From contig BSBN01000047.1 in NCBI GenBank assembly GCA_027924645.1, positions 7,006,001 to 7,070,000 on the forward strand: DNA of 64,000 bases. The letters are read 5' to 3'. Below are positions 22,666-34,670 of this stretch, piece by piece. The notes under the pieces are model-generated. The model was not told the DNA's origin. It ran no database searches and saw only the letters and a list, made by a program, of their open reading frames with translations. This stretch comes from Cunninghamia lanceolata (lineage: Eukaryota > Streptophyta > Pinopsida > Cupressales > Cupressaceae). Each line of letters begins with the position of its first letter. Position 1 is the stretch's first letter. The translations under genes were made by a program, and so were the position numbers.

Positions 22666-23337
22666 CTGAAAACGACCAGATTTTCTCTACTGGATCATTT
22701 CTCCTTTTTCAGAAGGCGTAGCATCACCTCTAAAGTCATCAACAGAGGAAATTCATCTGCCAGAGCTCGTTTTTAGGTTTTCAACGTTGTTTCAACGACG
22801 CAGAACAGACGAACAGTCGTCAACTTGACGTTGCACGCAAAACGAGGCAGGATGGATCCAAGATGGAGTGAAAATCAGGAATTCACAAAAATTTGACTAA
22901 GTCTAAGCAAACCAAATGCCCCAGGTGACTTGGGGCACCTAATCCCACCAGAGAGAGAATTTTTACGCGTTTTTCGAGAAAATGCGAGAATTGCGTCTGT
23001 CGATCAGTTCCGGGGGGCATAAAAGCAATCGTTTTGGTCGTCGGGCTCTGAAAAGATGCGAAATTCATCAGATGTACTCAGTCTATGCAGTTCATTAACC
23101 ATTCAGAGGCGGTTGATGGACGAATCGTCGAAATCAACATCAGGAAGCAGTAGTCGACAGGCAAAAAGGAGCAAGTTGCAGATGAAGGTTGGAAAATCAG
23201 AAAAATGGCTAAGTATGGAGAAACCAAGCGTCCAAGGTGACTTGGGGTGCCCAACCTCTCCAGTGTTAGATTTTTTTTTCACGTTTTTTGAGAAACGTTG
23301 AAAATGCTTCCATCAACTCTTTCTCGATTGGTCAAAC

Positions 23338-24617
23338 TGTTAGATCTAGGGCACACAACTGAGAGGGGGGGTGAATCAGTTGTACAAAAACTTGCTTCTA
23401 CTTTTAACACTTGATTTTTCTTTGTTAGTTAATATCATATCAGTTAACCATTCATGAAAGCATAATGCATGAACACAAGAGCAGATAAACATCAACACAT
23501 TGGACACTAAGATTTTGATGTGAAAAACCCGGTTAAGGGAAAAACCACAGGGTGATTAACCCAAGGATTATTCTCTGTTAGAAGAATACGAAAAATGAAT
23601 GGCACATGCCAATTAGGGCTCACTGCCCGAACACACTGCAAACAAGGAGGCACACTGCCTACAAGAGACACACTGTCTACAAAGTGATAAGAATCACAAA
23701 CTTGAACTAGAGATTGACATCTTTACCATGTCTGGATCAGTTCCATTTAAGCCCGAGATACTTCTGCTCTACCCTTCACTCTTTCGCTATACCACACTCA
23801 TCCGCTCCACACTCCCTTTGAAATGAACTCACAAACCTTTATTTATACAAGGCATCGACTTAGAAACAATCATCTAAGTCGGCAATCATCCACAAGAGCA
23901 TTCGCAAGTCGGCAATCATCCACAAGAACATTCGCAAGATGAATAACTCATCTGGTCGGCCAATCTGAATAAGAATATCTTCATCCGGAAGAATATCTTC
24001 AATTCCGGGCTCTAACACTAATGTTGACCGACAACACAACTTCAACATGATCCAAGAACCTTCACAAGCTTGCCTGAATGACCAGGTACATCCGCACTTC
24101 CTCTACTCACTGGAATCTCTTCTCCTCTTCATCCGAAACTTCAAGAACATAGTCTGTCGCGACTGTCAAACTGAAACAGGTTCTTCCGGACCTCCAAACT
24201 ATGTACAAACCGAGATGACACATCACAAGGACATCCCAAACACTCCTTCCAATCCGCAGAGTCTGACAATGCACCTACGGATCTCACTGGACCTTTTTGT
24301 AACATTCTGTCACTCCGGAGCATCTCCCGGAACCGGTTCTACTTAACCGATCACAACTTTTTCATATCTTCATGCGAACCTCTGAAATCTTAACTGGATC
24401 ATCTCAAGACTCATATCTACAAACCCTTTAATCTGCATCCTCTGATCCTCAGCCTATTGAGTATATTTGCCTTCTTCTCATCACTGTTGTTCACTATTCC
24501 TGATTGAGACTAATTTTCTCAATATCCTCAGTACATAGCTCATCCAATCCTTCTTACCAATGCAATATGAGTATGTTGACATCAATGACAACACTGGTTA
24601 ACCTCATACTTGCAACA
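23338..24617 (-). repeat. 3' LTR of the Sirevirus-like copia
   Basis: 1,280 bp. On the plus strand it opens with a hairpin ACAACTGA / TCAGTTGT around a G-run (23355-23383). A second hairpin with A-rich internal loops lies at 23518-23549. Rich in CCGG/TCCGGA-type short palindromes at 23985-24340, as described for Sirevirus LTRs. A TATA-like TATAAATAAA (minus) lies at about 23838-23847. Confidence 0.93.
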
Positions 24618-24880
24618 ATCTCTCCCTTTGTCATTGATGGCAACATATGATGTGAAAAACCATCAAGACAAGAGCTTCTCTTTTCTGTCACAGCTCCCCC
24701 TATCAGCAACAACTCTTCACATGTCTTCTCTTCCTTTACTGCTCTCCCTTTGATCATCAACTAATTGTGTTTCACATGTCTTCTCTCCCCCCTTTGACAT
24801 CAATGGCAAAGGGCTCATACTTGCACTTGTAACACATCAGAATCATACCAGCTGCTCCCCCTTAGTAGCAGCTCCCCATC
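24618..24880 (-). other. Cluster of polypurine tracts
   Basis: Next to the 3' LTR the minus strand reads GACAAAGGGAGAGAT. Further purine tracts follow at about 24694 (AGGGGGAGC), 24786 (AAAGGGGGGAGAG) and 24850 (AAGGGGGAGC, with a second GGGGAGC). Such multiple PPTs are a reported Sirevirus feature. They prime plus-strand DNA synthesis. Confidence 0.75.
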
Positions 24881-24941
24881 ATCAATCCGGATCACAAGAT
24901 ATGACTGTGATATCCACCGGACTGATGCACATCACTGCAGC

Positions 24942-25757
24942 CTAGTTCATCACCAGAGGGGCCATGATCCCTAACTTCTCCCTAAGATACTCAAAAGAGT
25001 CTTTGGGAAGAGGTTTAGTAAAAATATCTGCAAGCTGATCCTTGGAGGGCACATACTCCAATCTGACTTCACCCTTGTTCACTTGGTCTCTCAAAAAGTG
25101 AAATTTGATAGATATATGCTTGGTCTTAGAATGCAATACCGGATTCTTGGAAATATTTATTGCACTTGAATTATCACAGAAAATTGTGATAGGCTCCTCA
25201 TATTCTACTTTCATGTCTCTTAACATCTGCTTCATCCATAAGATTTGAGTGCAACTGCCTGCTGCTGCAATATATTCTGCTTCAGTTGTAGACAGAGATA
25301 TTGCCTCTTGTTTCTTGCTTAGCCAAGAAACTAATCTCTTTCCCAAGAAGAATGCTCCACCACTGGTGCTCTTCCGGTCATCCACATCTCCTGCCCAATC
25401 TGCATCTGTATATGCATGAAGAAAGAAATCCTGATCTCTAGGATACCATAGGCCATACTCAACTGTCCCCTTTAGATATCTAAAAATCCTCTTGACTACC
25501 ATAACATGAGATTCTCTAGGGTCAGCCTGAAATCTTGCCACAAGACCAACAGCCTGCATTATATAAGGTCTAGTCTGAGTGAGATACAATAATCCTCCAA
25601 TCATTGATCTGTACTTGGTCTGATCTGTCTTAGGAGAGTCATCATCTTTGCTCAACTTACATCCGGTTGCCATAGAAGTGTTCATTGGCTTTGAATCTTC
25701 CATTCCAAATCTCTCAACAATTCTTTCACATATTTGGTCTAAGAGATAAAGATACAT
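24942..25757 (-). pseudogene. Copia RNase H domain
   Basis: Open for 271 codons to a stop at 24942. It contains the end of RT (GYLLYLTQTRP-like region: GGLLYLTQTRPYIMQAVG), then ADWAGDVDDRKSTSGGAFF (catalytic Asp), LSTTEAEYIAAA (Glu), FCDNSSAINISKNPV (Asp) and HSKTKHISIKFHF, ending ADIFTKPLPKDSFEYLREKL. This is the complete C-terminal RNase H of a copia polyprotein. It is joined to the RT by a frame change near 25740. Confidence 0.93.
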
Positions 25758-26680
25758 TTCTTTGTCTGAGTAATTTGCAGACCCAAGAAGAAATTCATTT
25801 CACCAACCATTGACATTTCAAACTCACTTTTCATTTGATTTGCAAAGGTTTTACACAAACTATCTCTTCCTCCAAAAATGATATCATCAACAAATACTTC
25901 AACAATCAAGATGTTTTCATTATCTATTTGGAAATATAGATTACTGTCAGCAGTACCTTTTGTTGAAACCAATCTGCACAAGATGCTTATCCAGCCTTTC
26001 ATACCATGTTCTTGGGGCTTGCTTTAATCCATACAGTGTTTTCTTCAACTTGCAGACCATATCATCATGATCAAACAATTGAAATCCATCCAGTTGTTCA
26101 ATGTATACTTCTTCTTCCAAATCACCATTTACGAAGGCAAACTTGACATCCATCTGATATACCTTGAAGTCTTTGAAGGCAGCATATGCAAAAAATAATC
26201 TGACTGCTTCAATTCTTGCTACCGGAGCAAAGGTTTCTTCAAAATCAATTCCTTCTATTTGAGAGTAGCCTTTGCAGACCAATCTGGCTTTGTTTCCGAT
26301 TACTTCACCAACCTCATTTAGTTTGTTCCGGAAGACCCATTTGGTTCCAATCACATTCTTGTTTCTAGGTCTGGGAACAAGATCCAAAGTGTGATTTTTC
26401 TCAATTTGCATCAACTCTTCCTCCATTGCTTTGGTCCAGTTTTCATCATTGCAAGCTTCATTTATTGTCTTAAGTTCAATCTTTGAAATCAGACAGTATT
26501 CATTTGAATTTTGAGCAATTCTCCTCCTTGTTTGTACCCCTTTGCTTTTGTAACCTATGATCTGATCTTCAGAGTGATTTAGAGTTACATACCTTGGAAC
26601 TTTGGGAGTCTCTTGCACTGTTGTTTCTTGATCAGGTTCATTCAGACAAACCTCTTCTTCCTGATTTACCGGATCAGTCT
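25739..26680 (-). pseudogene. Copia reverse transcriptase
   Basis: The RT begins with [19 protein letters not shown] and [14 protein letters not shown], continues through [19 protein letters not shown] and [18 protein letters not shown] (26618-25947), and reaches VFVDDIIFGG (the YVDD-type active site, here FVDD) and MNFFLGLQI at 26002-25739. Frame changes lie near 25960-26000 and 25740; a stop separates it from integrase near 26685. Confidence 0.92.
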
Positions 26681-26684
26681 GAAT

Positions 26685-28003
26685 CTAACTTTCAGGAAGG
26701 GATTGAGTTCCTTGAACCAGAACACCATCCTGATCATCTTCATCATATTCATAAAACCTTGAGGGCTTCTCAATTCCTTCATCAACCTTCACATTTGTAT
26801 TTTTTATCATCTTTCTCAGTCTCTTATTGTAACACCGGTATGGTTTGCTTTGAGTGGAGTAACCCAAGAAAATTCCTTCATCACTTCTAGCATCAAACTT
26901 TCTTAGATCTTCATCTCTTTTGATGTAACACTTGCTACCAAATACTCTGAAATATCTCACAGTAGGAGTTATACCAAACCAAAGTTCATAAGGAGTCTTA
27001 CCGGTATTGCTTCTGATTTGAACTCGGTTGAGAGTGTAGACTGCAGTGCTGACAGCTTCTCTCCAAAATATCTGAGGAACATTTGCTTCCATCATCATTG
27101 TCCTGGAAGCTTCCTGGATGGTCCGGTTTTTTTCTCAACTACTCCATTCTGCTGTGGAGTCCTAGGAGCATACAACTGTCTCTTTATGCCATGCTTCTCA
27201 CAAAAGTCTATGAAGTCACCGGATGTGAATTCACCACCTCTATCAGACCTTAGACACTTCAGTTTCAATCCGGTTTGATTCTCTACCATAGCCTTGAAGA
27301 TTTTGAACTTTTCAAAGGTTTCTGATTTCTCTTTCAGAAAGGTAACCCACATCATCCGGAAATGATCATCAATCAGTAACATGAAATATCTATCACCTTG
27401 CATACTCTTGATTCTTGTCAGACCACATAGATCAGTATGAACTAATTCCAATAATCCGGTAGAGGACTGATCTTTGCTTTTGAAAGAGACTCTGCTCTGT
27501 TTACCTAGCTGACATTCTTTGCACAAACTATTTGTAGGTTTCACCAATTTTGGAAGATCTCTTACAGCCTGAATATTGCTTATCTTGATGATGTTATCAA
27601 AATTTACATGACACATCCTTCTATGCCATAACCAACTCTGATCAACTTGAACAAACAGACAACTTTTATTTGAACCAACCAGATGGAAGATATTACCTTT
27701 TGTTTGAGTACTGGATGCAATCTCAGTTCTAGAGCTTTCAAAGATCCTGCATCTTCCATTTTTGAACCGGAGATCATAACCTTTGTCTACCAACTGACCA
27801 ACACTGAGAAGATTGTGTTTCAATCCTTCAACATACAATACATTGCCAGTTTTGCTCTTTCCATCAAAAGAAATAGTTCTCTTACCTCTGATTCTACCTG
27901 CAGAATTGTCACCAAACTTTACCATTCCTCCTTCATACCTTTCCAAATCTAAGAACTTGTTCTTGTCACCTGTCATGTGGTGAGAGCATCCACTATCAAT
28001 AAC
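26685..28003 (-). pseudogene. Copia protease and integrase
   Basis: The protease motif VIDSGCSHHMTGDKNKF lies around 27960-28000, preceded by a TGA stop in place of the usual Trp codon. The pre-integrase/zinc region reads LWHRRMCHVNFDNI with CKECQLGKQ. The DDE core is LVHTDLCG (Asp), LRSDRGGEF (Asp) and QQNGVVEKK (Glu). A frameshift at about 27095 separates this from the C-terminal part (27098-26685), with FWREAVSTAVYTLNRV, KTPYELWFG and GIFLGYS. All catalytic residues are present, so decay is limited to stops and shifts. Confidence 0.93.
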
Positions 28004-29100
28004 TCAATCATCATTTTCTTCAACTTGGGCAGCCAAGGCTCTTTCTACAACCTTATGATTGACAGATTCAGAGGATATTGGTTTTTCTTCCTTGATGGCA
28101 ATAAACACCCATTCATTTCCGGATTTGTCTCCTATCTCTGATTCATCATCTGTTACTTCTTCATTATCAGCTTCTTCATGAACATAATAACAGTTCTTTT
28201 GGAACCTTTGTCTGTTAGAGTTTGACCTTGCAGATCTTTCCAGACATCTTGAAGCAAAATGACCAATCTTATTGCAGTTGAAGCACTTAAAAGGTAACTT
28301 TCCTTCATACTTACCGGATCCTCTTAGCAATCTCTTTGCAATGAGGGCTTCAAGATGAGTTGTTTCTGCTTCTTCCTCTTCCATGTCTTTCCTTGCTTAA
28401 TCATACCATAACAGCTTCCTTGAAGAGTTTTCTCCCGGATCAAATCTTTGTTTGCCTTTCATATAGGCACTGGCTTTGAATGCAGATTCAGTCTTGGGGG
28501 GATCATCTCCAAACTCTATCATTTCAAATGCAGCCAATTTGCCAGCCAATTGCTGTCTTGTGACAGTTGCATGGGCTCTGAATTCATCAATGGCAGCAAC
28601 CTTGATCTTGTAGGCAGAGGAAGGGATCTGAGAATTTTGCAAACAATCTCATTTTCATCCAGAACTCCACCAACATTCCTGATTCCACACACCAGCTCAT
28701 TTACTCTTGGCATAAAAGTAGTGATATTTTCATCATTTCTCATCTTCAATCTTTCAAATTTTCCTTTGAGACTTTGCAACCTTGCACTCTTAACAAACTC
28801 ATCTCCTTCATGCAGAAGTTCTAGTTTAACCCAGATCTCATAGGCAGTTGGTAGATCAATAACATTTGAGAGTTCTGAGTCAGTCAATGCGCTTAGAAGA
28901 GCCTCTTTGGTCTGCAGATTGTTTTCAACATCTTTGATTTCATTTAGAGTTGTCGGACCACCCTGTGGAGGAACATATGCTTTTGTGACGATGGACAAGT
29001 ATGTTTTTCCCATACACTCCAAGTGACATTTCATGTGGCCTTTCCAGAGAGAGAAGTTGGTTCCATCAAACTTTGGACTGTCCTTCTTGTATGACGACAT
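28004..29100 (-). pseudogene. Copia gag with one zinc knuckle
   Basis: The ATG at 29100 gives MSSYKKDSPKFDGTNFSLWK, the usual N-terminal gag signature, 44 bp inside the PBS. The UBN2-like capsid region continues with YEIWVKLELLHEG and LKGKFERLKMRNDENI. A frameshift near 28640 and another near 28390 lead to the zinc knuckle CFNCNKIGHFASRC (C-x2-C-x4-H-x4-C, intact) at about 28220-28300. An acidic tail follows. Gag would form the particle and package RNA. Confidence 0.92.
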
Positions 29101-29143
29101 CCTGGATCTCCTCAAACGGTTAAGCTCCTTTCAGAGGAACTTA

Positions 29144-29155
29144 GCTCTGATACCA
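29144..29155 (-). other. Primer-binding site of the Sirevirus-like copia
   Basis: The minus strand reads TGGTATCAGAGC, a 12-base match to the usual initiator tRNA-Met primer site, two bases (AT) inside the LTR end. Confidence 0.93.
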
Positions 29156-29157
29156 AT

Positions 29158-30440
29158 TGTTAGATCTAGGGCACACAACTGAGAGGGGGGGGGGGTGAAT
29201 CAGTTCTACAAAAACTTGCTTCTACTTTTAACACTTGATTCTTCTTTGTTAGTTAATAGCATATCAGTTAACCATTCATGAAAGCATAATGCATGAACAC
29301 AGGAGCAGATAAACATCAACACATTGGACACCAAGATTTTGACGTGGAAAACCCGGTTAAGGAAAAAACCACGGAGTGATTAACCCAAGGATTATTCTCT
29401 GTTAGAAGAATAAGAAAAATGAATGGCACATGTCAATTTTGGCTCACTGCCCGAGCACATTGCTCACAAGGAGGCACACTGCCTACAAGAGACACACTGT
29501 CTACAAAGTGATAAAATCACAAACTTGAACTGGAGATTGGCATCTTTACCATGTCTGGATCAGTTCCATTTAAGCCCGAGATACTTCTGCTCTACCCTTC
29601 ACTCTTTCGCTATACCACACTCATCCGCTCCACACTCCCTTTGAAATGAACTCACAAACCTTTATTTATACAAGGCATCGACTTAGGAACAATCATCTAA
29701 GTCGGCAATCATCCACAAGAGCATTCGCAAGTCGGCAATCATCCACAAGAACATTCGCAAGATGAATAACTCATCCGATCGGCCAGCCTGAATAAGAATA
29801 TCTTCATCCGAAAGAATATTTTCAAATCCGAGCTCTAACACTGATGCGGACCGACAACACTACCTCAACATGATCCAAGAACCTTCACAAGCTTACCTGA
29901 ATGACCAGGTACATCAGCACTTCCTCTACTCACTGGAATCTCTTCTCCTCTTCATCAGGAACTTCAAGAACACAGTCTGTCGCGACTGTCAAACTGAAAC
30001 ATGTACTTCCAGACCTCCAAACTATGTACAAACCGAGATGACACATCACAAGGACATCCCAAACACTCCTTCCAATCCACAGAGTCTGACAATGCACCTC
30101 CGGATCTCACCGGACCTTTTTGTAACACTCTGTCACTCCGGAGCATCTCCCGAAACCAGTTCTACTTGACCGATCCCAACTTTTTCATATCTTCATGCAG
30201 ACCTCTGAAATCTTAACTAAATCATCTCAATACTCATATCTACAAACCCTTTAATCCGCATCCTCTGATTCTCAACCTATTGAGTATATTTGTCTTCTTC
30301 TCATCACTGTTCTTCACTGTTCCTGATTGAGACTAATTTTCTCAATATCCTCAATACATAGCTCATCCAATCCTTCTTACCAATGCAATATGAGTATGTT
30401 GACATCAATGACAACACTGGTTAACCTCATACTTGCAACA
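29158..30440 (-). repeat. 5' LTR of the Sirevirus-like copia
   Basis: 1,283 bp. The TATA box TATAAATAAA (minus) is at 29661-29670. The leader hairpin GTGG-AAAA-CCC…GGAAAAAACCAC is at 29343-29372 and the terminal G-run hairpin at 29175-29206. The G run is 3 bp longer than in the other LTR and one stem base differs (TCAGTTCT). Confidence 0.93.
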
Positions 30441-30445
30441 CAAAC

Positions 30446-31636
30446 TTGGTCAAACATTAGTCAAAGCTGGGATTTTATCACAAATATGTTCAGACTGCTT
30501 AGATCACCCTTCGTCCAGCCTCGACAGTTGTTCGGACGACAGAAATTAGATCAAACAGAGGCTGTGGGCACAAAAATCGAGAAAATGCATAAAATTTGAA
30601 TTTTTCAAAAGAAATCCTAAGGCATGGCAAGCCAGGCGCCCCAGGTGACTTGGGGTGCCCAACTTGCCCAGAGTTAGAATATTTCCTGATTTGACAGTGT
30701 TTTCCGACAGTTGTTTCTTGATTTTCGCCTGTTGGCAGCTTTCAAAATGGTCAAACTTGGTCAAACGATGCCAGATCGTCAGTCAAAGGCTGGGGATGGA
30801 ATCTCAGTTGATAGGTTTCCAAAATTGTCAGGAACAGTCAGCTTTTTCAATCAACGGTGACATTTCGCCACCTTGTTGAAGTCTAAGACAGACCATATTT
30901 AAGTCAAAACGAATGTAGAAGTGTCGAAAGCGAAGAAACATTGGATAACACTTCTGTCGACTCGCGTGTTCGATGACATCATCAAAAGAAGATATTTTTC
31001 ATCATCTCACACAAGAAGCCATAGGCAACTACAAAATAGAGATTATTCCTATTCGAAGACATCCACTTGGATTTGTGCTTTAAAAGTTGCTTTCTTCATG
31101 GATGAGATCCAAATTTTATTCTTTCACAAATAAAACTGCTTTTTCGCCCTAAAGATCTATAAAGACAAGCATTTGGCTTCTTTACTTCATTATCTTTTAC
31201 AGGTTGCATCTAGAGGAAAGATTTTTATTCTTCTTTCAACGAAGTGTTTTTTCAGCGTTCTTGATAGTTTTGGGTTGAAGAAGCAAGGAGGCTCGCTTTT
31301 TCAAGGTCCTTGTTTCAAGGGGATCGCTTTTCAAATATTGGACCGAAGTTTTTTCAGTTTTCGTCGAGATGGGTCCATCCAGTATATCATCCTCTTGAAA
31401 ATTGGATTTTTTTTTTCGGGAATCTGTTTTTTTCCTGTTTTTTCCAGAAAATCTCCGTTTTTTCAAAATCCGACAATCTGGGTTGCTTCGAAACGGAATT
31501 GCCTACAAAACCCATGTGCCAACTTTTTTGCTCACACTCTGCTTCTTTTTCTAAAAATCAGCAAGTAATTTTCAGCCATTTATCCAAGATTTTTCGAACA
31601 TAGACGTGTTCATAGTCAATTTTTAAATCTTTCAGT
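30446..31636 (+). other. Leader region of repeat B
   Basis: Contains the rest of the third monomer, then sequence matching 10135-11130 of repeat A in reverse orientation. A pyrimidine-rich stretch ending TTTTTAAATCTTTCAG directly precedes the ORF Y start in both copies and could be a 3' splice site; no 5' partner was identified. Confidence 0.5.
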
Positions 31637-34600
31637 ATGCAATACTCTCCAACACAAATCAGGCCCAACACGGCGTTGGTTCACGACTACCTAAGAATTT
31701 GTGAAACAGACTTCCATAAAGTACTCCCAGTGATCAATTTACATTTTTTGGAGGATGCAAAAAATAATGCTATCAAAAATCTAGGACACTCCGGTTTGCT
31801 TGCAACAGCATCCTTTCCCATCGCAGTGCAAAATATCGAGTTTGTAATTCTTACATGACGCATTACAATTCAGTCACAAGAGAAATCCAATCAAGAGATG
31901 AACGTGTGCTCTGTAGCCTGAGGCCGAACAACATTGAGAAGTGTTTTACAATATCAGTTTGGAGAGAAAACTTAATTGTTTCAATTGAAGAATGCAAGAG
32001 GGTTTGGAACAATGACAAAGAAAAATACCGAAAAAAGATTGGTCGGAGGTGGTTAAAAGAAAAGCAAAATGTCATGCCAAAGAATGTTGCACGTGGAGAA
32101 TGATTACTCTGCTGAACAGGATCACGGGTCAAGCAGATGCAAACACGTTCCAACCTTGGAAATTTTACATCATGTCCCAGATTGTTTATGGAACCAAATT
32201 CTATGACTGGTCGGCACTCATTAGTGATAGTCTCCACCAACAAATACTTGATTTTCAAAGGGCTCACGAATTCTATATGATGTCATAACTTATGTATTTG
32301 ATGGCTTTTCAAGGTCAATTCAGAGGTTTGAATGTTGTTGGAACTCTGGGTATTCAACATATGTATTATCACTTCCCGCAATTGGAAATCTCCCAAGCTA
32401 AACGACATTACAGGCGGGTAAATGATGCATTCCTAATGCATGCAGTGTGAGATTTGGATAATAAGTTGCATATACGGTTTTCTGCAGATGCTAGAATAGC
32501 AATGGCAGAATGGGTTGATTGGTTTATCCAATTTCCCACTTTTTCCTACATCAGAGTATATGGCTTCTCAAGAGAGCCAGCCATGTTGCCGAGATATCCT
32601 ACAGATGGAATAGCATTTATGAAATTTTTGAGGCAAGCCTATGAAGTTCATACATTTTTGTGTGGCAGACGCAAGGCAACTTTCAATTTTCCACTTGGGA
32701 TGAGTATTTACAGATGCAGATCTGGAGCAGATGCCAAGGCAATTGGTAATGAATCATCCAAATATGGTCTCAAGTTTTTCGACAGGAGGTCTTCATATGA
32801 TCTTCGTGGTGTTTTCGCATCACATCTTGGTCAAAATTGTACACATAAGCATGCAGTTGAAGACTTCTGGACTAATTGTGCTGCTGAGTTTGAAGTGCGA
32901 GAACGCAGTTACAGCAGGTTTACTCTTCAACAAATGTCTAATATCCTATCCGAAGATATAGTGGGTTTGACAGAAAGTGGTGAATTTCTACTTCCCACGT
33001 ATTTCAGGGACCAAGTTGAGCAACAACCATTGCCACCAGTTAATTAGTCAGTAAAAGAGAACACTTCCATTGAAGAAAGAACGAATCGAGTTTTTAAAAA
33101 CAATTTGATATTCTTGAAGAATAAGCGGAAGGATGATATTCCGGTAGCGGAGCCGCTAGTTGTACAACCATCAGAGCCTTCCACTTCCAAATCAAAACGA
33201 AAGGTTAAAGCTATGAGTGTTTATCCAGAGGGAACAAAAATGGCTAAGTTAAAGAGGAAAAAGGATGAGTCTCCAGCTCATGTCCAAAAGGAACAACCAA
33301 CAGTTGAATCAGAAGTTCTTGTTGAACAAATGTCGCATGTTGAAGCGTTGCCGTCAGATCATGTCTCTCCTCCCTCTTCACCAAACACTTCTATCCACAT
33401 AGATTCAGAGCAAGATTCGCCAGTTCGTAACTCTGATGCACACATTGATTCATCAGGATCTAATGATGTTAGAACCGAGTTCCAAAGATAAGAAGGCTAA
33501 TCCTGGCTTGAAAACATTCTGGGAAGGAAGAGGAGAAAGCCTTCATATCAGCTGGATTTGACAGAGCTCAAAATCGTCTACCAAGACACACCAGACAAGA
33601 AGCTGAAGAAGCAGGTTCACATTGAAAAGAATGCGGATGGAGAAATAATCCTTGAAACTGCAACACCGCCAGAAGATAGAAGTGCTGATGAAGTCGAAGT
33701 TGATGACTTCACGGTTGTCAAAGCTAAACTTGGTAGAAGTACCCGCCATACAAATGTAAATCTTTTTGAGGTTGCAATGGATAATTTGAAGGAAAGGATG
33801 TTGAAAGATGGACAAGACAAAGCAGATCTCAAAGTTGAAGTCAGGCAACTGCGGCAGTACATTTCCAATCTTTTCCATGGCACATCACAAGCTGATTTAC
33901 TTCTTCCACCGAATCTGCAATCACCAGTCGATCAGCAGCAATTCAGTCAGTTGGTTCTATATGGGAGGCACATGAATAATTGGGTGGAAGAATTTGTGAC
34001 TAAAGGGAGAGATGTACTTTTAGAGTTTTATCAATTGAAGTACAACGCTCATGATTTACACTAAGGTATCCAGGGGTTGCAGCAGACCATGGCAGAAAAT
34101 AGACCAGTGTTTGAGATCATTATCTCCGACTTGAAGCTTCCACTTGATTCTGTTGATTCAGCTGATGACAAGAAGACAGCTTCTACTTGGACAGCGCAAT
34201 ATCTTTTCACAGTGAAAACCTATGACAGTATAATTTCAAAATTGACAGAGCGGAAAGAAAAGGTAGTCAACGTCCTCAAGTTTGTCAGATCTTTTCTTTC
34301 TCAAATCCCGTGTTCATATGAGAGAGAAGATGGTACCCTGTATGATCTCAACGAAGTGCAAGCAAAGCTCCAGACTCCTGTCCGCAGCAATTTTAATGAT
34401 GATATCAATGCCGACAAGATGGGTCGTTTTGCCGTAATGACAGTGAAATTTGACAAGATTGTGGGTGAAGTTCATGAATTTCTCCAGATGGTTGCTAGCG
34501 GTGAACAAATGTTAGAGAATCAGAATATCATTCTAGAGAGTATCAGTGTTCCTGGCAGAGATGTAGTCACTCGCTTTTTAGAAGATATTGTTTCCCAGAA

Positions 34601-34670
34601 TATCAATGGATGGCATCACCAAAAAGCAAGAATGTTGATGAAGATGCATTTCAAAAGAAAGCAACTTTAA
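31637..34670 (+). pseudogene. ORF Y, copy B (unknown protein, ~1,000 codons)
   Basis: A nearly complete, lightly broken ORF. Its segments are 31637-31858, 31855-32103, 32049-32288, 32289-33047 (stops at 32288, 32450), 33105-33491, 33558-34064 and 34077-34670. The start MQYSPTQIRPN is at 31637. Layout: an N-terminal helical region; a conserved middle domain with FIQFPTFSYIRVYGF, MLPRYPTD, GMSIYRCRSGADAKAIG and FFDRRSSYDLRGVFA; a Pro/Ser/Lys-rich basic linker (33130-33480); then helical C-terminal segments with LKVEVRQLRQYISNLFHG, and a last open block of 197 codons ending KMHFKRKQL. It has no transmembrane segment, zinc knuckle or polymerase motif. The family is unknown to me. The layout resembles that of ORF X. 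Confidence 0.7.

Larger units (their letters stand above)
23338..30440 (-). mobile_element. Full-length Sirevirus-like Ty1/copia element
   Basis: A 7,103-bp minus-strand element. The LTRs (1,280 and 1,283 bp) start TGTTAGATC and end CTTGCAACA. A perfect 5-bp target duplication CAAAC flanks it (23333-23337 and 30441-30445). The PBS TGGTATCAGAGC abuts the 5' LTR, and a polypurine tract plus further PPT-like motifs abut the 3' LTR. Gag, protease, integrase, RT and RNase H follow in copia order with five or six stops or shifts. LTRs differ at about 5% over the first 300 bp by eye. The multiple PPTs and gag/RNase H style suggest the Sirevirus (SIRE/Maximus) lineage. Confidence 0.93.
22880..30625 (+). 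repeat. Three ~305-bp monomers in repeat B (third split)
   Basis: The landmark CCAGGTGACTTGGGG occurs near 22920, 23228 and 30638. Subtracting the copia and one CAAAC duplicate, the spacings are about 308 and 304 bp. The core CCCCAGGTGACTTGGGG is an imperfect hairpin. These are the counterparts of the four monomers in repeat A, though the hairpin sequence differs (CCTAGCCTCCAGGGG there). Confidence 0.75.
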
